DNA of 64,000 bases, taken from contig OZ038527.1 of NCBI GenBank assembly GCA_964036665.1, positions 13,485,835 through 13,549,834 of the forward strand, written 5' to 3'. The position numbers were made by a program, and so were the translations under genes. Below, one piece after another: positions 9,493 through 20,600 of this stretch. Origin of the DNA: Gordius sp. MW1 (Eukaryota > Nematomorpha > Gordioida > Gordea > Gordiidae). Every line of letters starts with the position of its first letter. Position 1 is the first letter of the stretch. Under the pieces are notes generated by a model. The model was given only the letters and a program-made list of their open reading frames with translations. It searched no databases and was not told the DNA's origin.

Positions 9493-12400
9493 ATTTCAAA
9501 GTAAGAGTTTTCTGATTCTGATAAATTTTTACTTTTTATCATGGAAACAACGTCTGAAAACGACAACTTTCATCGGATGAATACGGTTGAATAAAAAAAT
9601 GTGAAAAATTTTGAGGTAAAAATATTCATTTTTTTCGATTCTATGTGAAAGAGCGTAAAAAAATATATAAAAATAAGACAATTTGAGAATCCTATTATCC
9701 TCGATTGACTTCTGAAAAGAGGTTTTAAGCTGCGAGAACTATCATTTTGACAAAAGACAACGTTTTATTGTTGCGATTAGTTTGTTGTATCAATCGTGAG
9801 TGCTTAATTTTTGAAAACTGCTCTATGCAATCATGATTTCAAAGTAATAGTTTTCTGATTCTAATAAATTTTTACTTTTTATCATGGAAACAACGTCTGA
9901 AAACGACAACTTTCATCGGATGAATACGGTTGAATAAGAAAATGTGAAAAATTTTGAACTAAAAATATTTATTTTTTTCGATTTATGTGAAAGAGCTTGA
10001 AAAAATATATAAAAGTAAGCCGATTTGAGAATCCTATTATCCTCGATTGACTTACGAAAAGAGGTTTTAAGCTGCGAGAACTATCATTTTGACAAAAGAC
10101 AACGTTTTATTGTTGCGATTAGTTTGTTGTATCGTAACGTGAGTGCTTAATTTTTGAAAATTGCTCTATGCGATCATGATTTCAAAGTAAGAGTTTTCTG
10201 ATTCTGATAAATTTTTACTTTTTATCATGGAAACAACGTCTGAAAACGACAACTTTCATCGGATGAATACGGTTGAATAAATAAATGTGAAAAATTTTGA
10301 GGTAAAAATATTCATTTTTTTCGATTCTATGTGAAAGAGCGTAAAAAAATATATAAAAATAAGCCAATTTGAGAATCCTATTATCCTCGATTGACTTCCG
10401 AAAAGAGGTTTTAGCTGCGAGAACTATGATTTTGACAAAAGACAACGTTTTATTGTTGCGATTAGTTTGTTGTATCAAACGTGAGTGCTTAATTTTTGAA
10501 AACTGCTCTATGCAATCATGATTTCAAAGTAATAGTTTTCTGATTCTAATAAATTTTTACTTTTTATCATGGAAACAACGTCTGAAAACGACAACTTTCA
10601 TCGGATGAATACGGTTGAATAAGAAAATGTGAAAAATTTTGAAGTAAAAATATTTATTTTTTTCGATTTATGTGAAAGAGCTTGAAAAAATATATAAAAG
10701 TAAGCCGATTTGAGAATCCTATTATCCTCGATTGACTTACGAAAAGAGGTTTTAAGCTGCGAGAACTATCATTTTGACAAAAGACAACGTTTTATTGTTG
10801 CGATTAGTTTGTTGTATCGTAACGTGAGTGCTTAATTTTTGAAAATTGCTCTATGCGATCATGATTTCAAAGTAAGAGTTTTCTGATTCTGATAAATTTT
10901 TACTTTTTATCATGGAAACAACGTCTGAAAACGACAACTTTCATCGGATGAATACGGTTGAATAAAAAAATGTGAAAAATTTTGAGGTAAAAATATTTAT
11001 TTTTTTCGATTCTATGTGAAAGAGCGTAAAAAATATATAAAAATAAGCCAATTTGAGAATCCTATTATCCTCGATTGACTTCCGAAAAGAGGTTTTAAGC
11101 TGCGAGAACTATCATTTTGACAAAAGACAACGTTTTATTGTTGCGATTAGTTTGTTGTATAAAACGTGAGTGCTTAATTTTTGAAAATTGCTCTATGCGA
11201 TCATGATTTCAAAGTAAGAGTTTTCTGATTCTGATAAATTTTTACTTTTTATTATGGAAACAACGTCTGAAAACGACAACTTTCATCGGATGAATACGGT
11301 TGAATAAAAAAATGTGAAAAATTTTGAGGTAAAAATATTCATTTTTTTCGATTCTATGTGAAAGAGCGTAAAAAAATATATAAAAATAAGCCAATTTGAG
11401 AATCCTATTATCCTCGATTGACTTCCGAAAAGAGGTTTTAGGCTGCGAGAACTATCATTTTGACAAAAGACAACGTTTTATTGTTGCGATTAGTTTGTTG
11501 TATCAAACGTGAGTGCTTAATTTTTGAAAACTGCTCTATGCAATCATGATTTCAAAGTAATAGTTTTCTGATTCTGATAAATTTTTACTTTTTATCATGG
11601 AAACAACGTCTGAAAACGACAACTTTCATCGGATGAATACGGTTGAATAAAAAAATGTGAAAAATTTTGAGGTAAAAATATTCATTTTTTTTGATTCTAT
11701 GTGAAAGAGCGTAAAAAAATATATAAAAATAAGACAATTTGAGAATCCTATTATCCTCGATTGACTTCCGAAAAGAGGTTTTAAGCTGCGAGAACTATCA
11801 TTTTGACAAAAGACAACGTTTTATTGTTGCGATTAGTTTGTTGTATCAAACGTGAGTGCTTAATTTTTGAAAACTGCTCTATGCAATCATGATTTCAAAG
11901 TAATAGTTTTCTGATTCTAATAAATTTTTACTTTTAATCATGGAAACAACGTCTGAAAACGACAACTTTCATCGGATGAATACGGTTGAATAAGAAAATG
12001 TGAAAAATTTTGAAGTAAAAATATTTATTTTTTTCGATTTATGTGAAAGAGCTTGAAAAAATATATAAAAGTAAGCCGATTTGAGAATCCTATTATCCTC
12101 GATTGACTTACGAAAAGAGGTTTTAAGCTGCGAGAACTATCATTTTGACAAAAGACAACGTTTTATTGTTGCGATTAGTTGTTGTATCGTAACGTGAGTG
12201 CTTAATTTTTGAAAATTGCTCTATGCGATCATGATTTCAAAGTAAGAGTTTTCTGATTCTGATAAATTTTTACTTTTTATCATGGAAACAACGTCTGAAA
12301 ACGACAACTTTCATCGGATGAATACGGTTGAATAAAAAAATGTGAAAAATTTTGAGGTAAAAATATTCATTTTTTTCGATTCTATGTGAAAGAGCGTAAA

Positions 12401-13000
12401 AAAATATATAAATATAAGCCAATTTGAGAATCCTATTATCCTCGATTGACTTCCGAAAAGAGGTTTTAAGCTGCGAGAACTATGATTTTGACAAAAGACA
12501 ACGTTTTATTGTTGCAATTAGTTTGTTGTATCAAACGTGAGTGCTTAATTTTTGAAAACTGCTCTATGCAATCATGATTTCACAGTAATAGTTTTCTGAT
12601 TCTGATAAATTTTTACTTTTTATCATGGAAACAACGTCTGAAAACGACAACTTTCATCGGATGAATACGGTTGAAAGAAAAAAATGTGAAAAATTTTGAG
12701 GTAAAAATATTTATTTTTTTCGATTCTATAGGAAAGAGCGTAAAAAAATATATAAAAATAAGCCAATTTGAGAATCCTATTATCCTCGATTGACTTCCGA
12801 AAAGAGGTTTTAAGCTGCGAGAACTATCATTTTGACAAAAGACAACGTTTTATTGTTGCGATTAGTTTGTTGTATAAAACGTGAGTGCTTAATTTTTGAA
12901 AATTGCTCTATGCGATCATGATTTCAAAGTAAGAGTTTTCTGATTCTGATAAATTTTTACTTTTTATCATGGAAACAACGTCTGAAAACGACAACTTTCA
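9493..13000 (+). repeat. Dimer-based satellite block (~685-bp period)
   Basis: Monomers carrying CGATTTATG (one C of CGATTCTATG missing) recur at about 9979, 10664 and 12034, spacings of 685 and 1370 bp, so the unit here is two monomers. The first monomers after the insertion repeat the type order seen just before it. A segment at about 11.7-13.0 kb has a distant near copy at 17.8-19.1 kb, sharing CTTTTAATCATGG (11931 and 18068) and the GTTGCAATTAG and CACAGTAATAG variants at an offset of about 6137 bp, or 18 monomers. Confidence 0.7.
11439..11781 (+). repeat. Representative A-type satellite monomer (343 bp)
   Basis: One complete monomer chosen to show the anatomy shared by the others. Visible landmarks are: inverted hexamers ACGTTT (11473-11478) and AAACGT (11505-11510); the perfect palindrome AATCATGATT (11542-11551); a 7-bp inverted repeat TGATAAA (11575-11581) and TTTATCA (11591-11597) with a 9-nt spacer; the near-palindrome TTCATC-G-GATGAA (11625-11637); four A/T tracts centred near 11652, 11664, 11676 and 11688; and a TATA-like TATATAAAA (11720-11728). 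The monomer is about twice a nucleosome repeat. The landmarks are read directly; any role in chromatin or transcription is inference. Confidence 0.85.
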
Positions 13001-14946
13001 TCGGATGTATACGGTTGAATAAAAAAATGTGAAAATTTTGAGGTAAAAATATTCATTTTTTTCGATTCTATGTGAAAGAGCGTAAAAAAATATATAAAAA
13101 TAAGCCAATTTGAGAATCCTATTATCCTCGATTGACTTCCGAAAAGAGGTTTTAAGCTGCGAGAACTATCATAAAGACAACGTTTTATTGTTGCGATTAG
13201 TTTGTTGTATCAAACGTGAGTGCTTAATTTTTGAAAACTGCTCTATGCAATCATGATTTCAAAGTAATAGTTTTCTGATTCTAATAAATTTTTACTTTTT
13301 ATCATGGAAACAACGTCTGAAAACGACAACTTTCATCGGATGAATACGGTTGAATAAAAAAATGTGAAAAATTTTGAAGTAAAAATATTTATTTTTTTCG
13401 ATTTATGTGAAGGAGCTTGAAAAAATATAAAAGTAAGCCGATTTGAGAATCCTATTATCCTCGATTGACTTACGAAAAGAGGTTTTAAGCTGCGAGAACT
13501 ATCATTTTGACAAAAGACAACGTTTTATTGTTGCGATTAGTTTGTTGTATCGTAACGTGAGTGCTTAGTTTTTGAAAATTGCTCTAGGCGATCATGATTT
13601 CAAAGTAAGAGTTTTCTGATTCTGATAAATTTTTACTTTTTATCATGGAAACAACGTCTGAAAACGACAACTTTCATCGGATGTATACGGTTGAATAAAA
13701 AAATGTGAAAATTTTGAGGTAAAAATATTCATTTTTTTCGATTCTATGTGAAAGAGCGTAAAAAAATATATAAAAATAAGCCAATTTGAGAATCCTATTA
13801 TCCTCGATTGACTTCCGAAAAGAGGTTTTAAGCTGCGAGAACTATCATAAAGACAACGTTTTATTGTTGCGATTAGTTTGTTGTATCAAACGTGAGTGCT
13901 TAATTTTTGAAAACTGCTCTATGCAATCATGATTTCAAAGTAATAGTTTTCTGATTCTAATAAATTTTTACTTTTTATCATGGAAACAACGTCTGAAAAC
14001 GACAACTTTCATCGGATGAATACGGTTGAATAAAAAAATGTGAAAAATTTTGAGGTAAAAATATTCATTTTTTTCGATTCTATGTGAAAGAGCGTAAAAA
14101 AATATATAAAAATAAGCCAATTTGAGAATCCTATTATCCTCGATTGACTTCCGAAAAGAGGTTTTAAGCTGCGAGAACTATCATTTTGACAAAAGACAAC
14201 GTTTTATTGTTGCGATTAGTTTGTTGTATAAAACGTGAGTGCTTAATTTTTGAAAATTGCTCTATGCGATCATGATTTCAAAGTAAGAGTTTTCTGATTC
14301 TGATAAATTTTTACTTTTTATCATGGAAACAACGTCTGAAAACGACAACTTTCATCGGATGTATACGGTTGAATAAAAAAATGTGAAAATTTTGAGGTAA
14401 AAATATTCATTTTTTTCGATTCTATGTGAAAGAGCGTAAAAAAATATATAAAAATAAGCCAATTTGAGAATCCTATTATCCTCGATTGACTTCCGAAAAG
14501 AGGTTTTAAGCTGCGAGAACTATGATTTTGACAAAAGACAACGTTTTATTGTTGCAATTAGTTTGTTGTATCAAACGTGAGTGCTTAATTTTTGAAAACT
14601 GCTCTATGCAATCATGATTTCACAGTAATAGTTTTCTGATTCTGATAAATTTTTACTTTTTATCATGGAAACAACGTCTGAAAACGACAACTTTCATCGG
14701 ATGAATACGGTTGAAAGAAAGTGAAAAATTTTGAGGTAAAAATATTTATTTTTTTCGATTCTATAGGAAAGAGCGTAAAAAAATATATAAAAATAAGCCA
14801 ATTTGAGAATCCTATTATCCTCGATTGACTTCCGAAAAGAGGTTTTAAGCTGCGAGAACTATGATTTTGACAAAAGACAACGTTTTATTGTTGCAATTAG
14901 TTTGTTGTATCAAACGTGAGTGCTTAATTTTTGAAAACTGCTCTAT
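13000..14946 (+). repeat. Satellite block with the 9-bp-shorter ATCATAAAGAC variant
   Basis: Marked by ATCATAAAGAC, where most monomers read ATCATTTTGACAAAAGAC, seen at 13171 and 13847 (676 bp apart, two monomers). The same variant recurs further on at 15893, 17258, 19304, 20323 and 21688, with spacings of 2046, 1365, 2046, 1019 and 1365 bp. These are 6, 4, 6, 3 and 4 monomers. Several monomers also carry GGATGTATACGG. The pattern records repeated duplication of whole monomer groups. No gene is present. Confidence 0.75.
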
Positions 14947-17678
14947 GCAATCATGATTTCAAAGTAATAGTTTTCTGATTCTAATAAATTTTTACTTTTT
15001 ATCATGGAAACAACGTCTGAAAACGACAACTTTCATCGGATGAATACGGTTGAATAAAAAAATGTGAAAAATTTTGAGGTAAAAATATTCATTTTTTTCG
15101 ATTCTATGTGAAAGAGCGTAAAAAAATATATAAAAATAAGCCAATTTGAGAATCCTATTATCCTCGATTGACTTCCGAAAAGAGGTTTTAAGCTGCGAGA
15201 ACTATGATTTTGACAAAAGACAACGTTTTATTGTTGCAATTAGTTTGTTGTATCAAACGTGAGTGCTTAATTTTTGAAAACTGCTCTATGCAATCATGAT
15301 TTCACAGTAATAGTTTTCTGATTCTGATAAATTTTTACTTTTTATCATGGAAACAACGTCTGAAAACGACAACTTTCATCGGATGAATACGGTTGAAAGA
15401 AAAAAATGTGAAAAATTTTGAGGTAAAAATATTTATTTTTTTCGATTCTATAGGAAAGAGCGTAAAAAAATATATAAAAATAAGCCAATTTGAGAATCCT
15501 ATTATCCTCGATTGACTTCCGAAAAGAGGTTTTAAGCTGCGAGAACTATCATTTTGACAAAAGACAACGTTTTATTGTTGCGATTAGTTTGTTGTATAAA
15601 ACGTGAGTGCTTAATTTTTGAAAATTGCTCTATGCGATCATGATTTCAAAGTAAGAGTTTTCTGATTCTGATAAATTTTTACTTTTTATCATGGAAACAA
15701 CGTCTGAAAACGACAACTTTCATCGGATGTATACGGTTGAATAAAAAAATGTGAAAATTTTGAGGTAAAAATATTCATTTTTTTCGATTCTATGTGAAAG
15801 AGCGTAAAAAAATATATAAAAATAAGCCAATTTGAGAATCCTATTATCCTCGATTGACTTCCGAAAAGAGGTTTTAAGCTGCGAGAACTATCATAAAGAC
15901 AACGTTTTATTGTTGCGATTAGTTTGTTGTATCAAACGTGAGTGCTTAATTTTTGAAAACTGCTCTATGCAATCATGATTTCAAAGTAATAGTTTTCTGA
16001 TTCTAATAAATTTTTACTTTTTATCATGGAAACAACGTCTGAAAACGACAACTTTCATCGGATGAATACCGTTGAATAAAAAAATGTGAAAAATTTTGAA
16101 GTAAAAATATTTATTTTTTTCAATTTATGTGAAAGAGCTTGAAAAAATATATAAAAGTAAGCCGATTTGAGAATCCTATTATCCTCGATTGACTTACGAA
16201 AAGAGGTTTTAAGCTGCGAAAACTATCATTTTGACAAAAGACAACGTTTTATTGTTGCGATTAGTTTGTTGTATCGTAACGTGAGTGCTTAGTTTTTGAA
16301 AATTGCTCTATGCAATCATGATTTCAAAGTAATAGTTTTCTGATTCTAATAAATTTTTACTTTTTATCATGGAAACAACGTCTGAAAACGACAACTTTCA
16401 TCGGATGAATACGGTTGAATAAAAAAATGTGAAAAATTTTGAGGTAAAAATATTCATTTTTTTCGATTCTATGTGAAAGAGCGTAAAAAAATATATAAAA
16501 ATAAGCCAATTTGAGAATCCTATTATCCTCGATTGACTTCCGAAAAGAGGTTTTAAGCTGCGAGAACTATGATTTTGACAAAAGACAACGTTTTATTGTT
16601 GCAATTAGTTTGTTGTATCAAACGTGAGTGCTTAATTTTTGAAAACTGCTCTATGCAATCATGATTTCACAGTAATAGTTTTCTGATTCTGATAAATTTT
16701 TACTTTTTATCATGGAAACAACGTCTGAAAACGACAACTTTCATCGGATGAATACGGTTGAAAGAAAAAAATGTGAAAAATTTTGAGGTAAAAATATTTA
16801 TTTTTTTCGATTCTATAGGAAAGAGCGTAAAAAAATATATAAAAATAAGCCAATTTGAGAATCCTATTATCCTCGATTGACTTCCGAAAAGAGGTTTTAA
16901 GCTGCGAGAACTATCATTTTGACAAAAGACAACGTTTTATTGTTGCGATTAGTTTGTTGTATAAAACGTGAGTGCTTAATTTTTGAAAATTGCTCTATGC
17001 GATCATGATTTCAAAGTAAGAGTTTTCTGATTCTGATAAATTTTTACTTTTTATCATGGAAACAACGTCTGAAAACGACAACTTTCATCGGATGTATACG
17101 GTTGAATAAAAAAATGTGAAAATTTTGAGGTAAAAATATTCATTTTTTTCGATTCTATGTGAAAGAGCGTAAAAAAATATATAAAAATAAGCCAATTTGA
17201 GAATCCTATTATCCTCGATTGACTTCCGAAAAGAGGTTTTAAGCTGCGAGAACTATCATAAAGACAACGTTTTATTGTTGCGATTAGTTTGTTGTATCAA
17301 ACGTGAGTGCTTAATTTTTGAAAACTGCTCTATGCAATCATGATTTCAAAGTAATAGTTTTCTGATTCTAATAAATTTTTACTTTTTATCATGGAAACAA
17401 CGTCTGAAAACGACAACTTTCATCGGATGAATACCGTTGAATAAAAAAATGTGAAAAATTTTGAAGTAAAAATATTTATTTTTTTCAATTTATGTGAAAG
17501 AGCTTGAAAAAATATATAAAAGTAAGCCGATTTGAGAATCCTATTATCCTCGATTGACTTACGAAAAGAGGTTTTAAGCTGCGAAAACTATCATTTTGAC
17601 AAAAGACAACGTTTTATTGTTGCGATTAGTTTGTTGTATCGTAACGTGAGTGCTTAGTTTTTGAAAATTGCTCTATGC
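14947..17678 (+). repeat. 1365-bp tetramer, two tandem copies
   Basis: Copy one runs about 14949-16313 and copy two 16314-17678. Shared private variants sit exactly 1365 bp apart: GAATACCGTTG (ATACC at 16066 and 17431), GTTGCAATTAG (15234 and 16599), ATCATAAAGAC (15893 and 17258), and CAATTTATG. The join between copies falls inside a hybrid monomer at about 16270-16320, with B-type variants on its left and A-type variants on its right. That is the expected product of an unequal exchange. Confidence 0.85.
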
Positions 17679-20600
17679 GATCATGATTTCAAAGTAAGAG
17701 TTTTCTGATTCTGATAAATTTTTACTTTTTATCATGGAAACAACGTCTGAAAACGACAACTTTCATCGGATGAATACGGTTGAATAAAAAAATGTGAAAA
17801 ATTTTGAGGTAAAAATATTCATTTTTTTCGATTCTATGTGAAAGAGCGTAAAAAAATATATAAAAATAAGACAATTTGAGAATCCTATTATCCTCGATTG
17901 ACTTCCGAAAAGAGGTTTTAAGCTGCGAGAACTATCATTTTGACAAAAGACAACGTTTTATTGTTGCGATTAGTTTGTTGTATCAAACGTGAGTGCTTAA
18001 TTTTTGAAAACTGCTCTATGCAATCATGATTTCAAAGTAATAGTTTTCTGATTCTAATAAATTTTTACTTTTAATCATGGAAATAACGTCTGAAAACGAC
18101 AACTTTCATCGGATGAATACGGTTGAATAAGAAAATGTGAAAAATTTTGAAGTAAAAATATTTATTTTTTTCGATTTATGTGAAAGAGCTTGAAAAAATA
18201 TATAAAAGTAAGCCGATTTGAGAATCCTATTATCCTCGATTGACTTACGAAAAGAGGTTTTAAGCTGCGAGAACTATCATTTTGACAAAAGACAACGTTT
18301 TATTGTTGCGATTAGTTTGTTGTATCGTAACGTGAGTGCTTAATTTTTGAAAATTGCTCTATGCGATCATGATTTCAAAGTAAGAGTTTTCTGATTCTGA
18401 TAAATTTTTACTTTTTATCATGGAAACAACGTCTGAAAACGACAACTTTCATCGGATGAATACGGTTGAATAAAAAAATGTGAAAAATTTTGAGGTAAAA
18501 ATATTCATTTTTTTCGATTCTATGTGAAAGAGCGTAAAAAAATATATAAAAATAAGCCAATTTGAGAATCCTATTATCCTCGATTGACTTCCGAAAAGAG
18601 GTTTTAAGCTGCGAGAACTATGATTTTGACAAAAGACAACGTTTTATTGTTGCAATTAGTTTGTTGTATCAAACGTGAGTGCTTAATTTTTGAAAACTGC
18701 TCTATGCAATCATGATTTCACAGTAATAGTTTTCTGATTCTGATAAATTTTTACTTTTTATCATGGAAACAACGTCTGAAAACGACAACTTTCATCGGAT
18801 GAATACGGTTGAAAGAAAGTGAAAAATTTTGAGGTAAAAATATTTATTTTTTTCGATTCTATAGGAAAGAGCGTAAAAAAATATATAAAAATAAGCCAAT
18901 TTGAGAATCCTATTATCCTCGATTGACTTCCGAAAAGAGGTTTTAAGCTGCGAGAACTATCATTTTGACAAAAGACAACGTTTTATTGTTGCGATTAGTT
19001 TGTTGTATAAAACGTGAGTGCTTAATTTTTGAAAATTGCTCTATGCGATCATGATTTCAAAGTAAGAGTTTTCTGATTCTGATAAATTTTTACTTTTTAT
19101 CATGGAAACAACGTCTGAAAACGACAACTTTCATCGGATGTATACGGTTGAATAAAAAAATGTGAAAATTTTGAGGTAAAAATATTCATTTTTTTCGATT
19201 CTATGTGAAAGAGCGTAAAAAAATATATAAAAATAAGCCAATTTGAGAATCCTATTATCCTCGATTGACTTCCGAAAAGAGGTTTTAAGCTGCGAGAACT
19301 ATCATAAAGACAACGTTTTATTGTTGCGATTAGTTTGTTGTATCAAACGTGAGTGCTTAATTTTTGAAAACTGCTCTATGCAATCATGATTTCAAAGTAA
19401 TAGTTTTCTGATTCTAATAAATTTTTACTTTTTATCATGGAAACAACGTCTGAAAACGACAACTTTCATCGGATGAATACGGTTGAATAAAAAAATGTGA
19501 AAAATTTTGAAGTAAAAATATTTATTTTTTTCGATTTATGTGAAGGAGCTTGAAAAAATATAAAAGTAAGCCGATTTGAGAATCCTATTATCCTCGATTG
19601 ACTTACGAAAAGAGGTTTTAAGCTGCGAGAACTATCATTTTGACAAAAGACAACGTTTTATTGTTGCGATTAGTTTGTTGTATCGTAACGTGAGTGCTTA
19701 GTTTTTGAAAATTGCTCTATGCGATCATGATTTCAAAGTAAGAGTTTTCTGATTCTGATAAATTTTTACTTTTTATCATGGAAACAACGTCTGAAAACGA
19801 CAACTTTCATCGGATGAATACGGTTGAATAAAAAAATGTGAAAAATTTTGAGGTAAAAATATTCATTTTTTTCGATTCTATGTGAAAGAGCGTAAAAAAA
19901 TATATAAAAATAAGCCAATTTGAGAATCCTATTATCCTCGATTGACTTCCGAAAAGAGGTTTTAAGCTGCGAGAACTATGATTTTGACAAAAGACAACGT
20001 TTTATTGTTGCGATTAGTTTATTGTATAAAACGTGAGTGCTTAATTTTTGAAAATTGCTCTATGCGATCATGATTTCAAAGTAAGAGTTTTCTGATTCTG
20101 ATAAATTTTTACTTTTTATCATGGAAACAACGTCTGAAAACGACAACTTTCATCGGATGAATACGGTTGAATAAAAAAATGTGAAAATTTTGAGGTAAAA
20201 ATATTCATTTTTTTCGATTCTATGTGAAAGAGCGTAAAAAAATATATAAAAATAAGCCAATTTGAGAATCCTATTATCCTCGATTGACTTCCGTAAAGAG
20301 GTTTTAAGCTGCGAGAACTATCATAAAGACAACGTTTTATTGTTGCGATTAGTTTGTTGTATCAAACGTGAGTGCTTAATTTTTGAAAACTGCTCTATGC
20401 AATCATGATTTCAAAGTAATAGTTTTGTGATTCTAATAAATTTTTACTTTTTATCATGGAAACAACGTTTGAAAACGACAACTTTTATCGGATGAATACG
20501 GTTGAATAAGAAAATGTGAAAAATTTTGAAGTAAAAATATTTATTTTTTTCGATTTATGTGAAAGAGCTTGAAAAAATATATAAAAGTAAGCCGATTTGA

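Noticed and set aside
11625-11645. CENP-B box candidate around TTCATCGGATGAATACGG
   Set aside because: It has a TTC start and a CGG end, but the CGG lies about 4 bp too far from the TTC and the TTCG core is missing.
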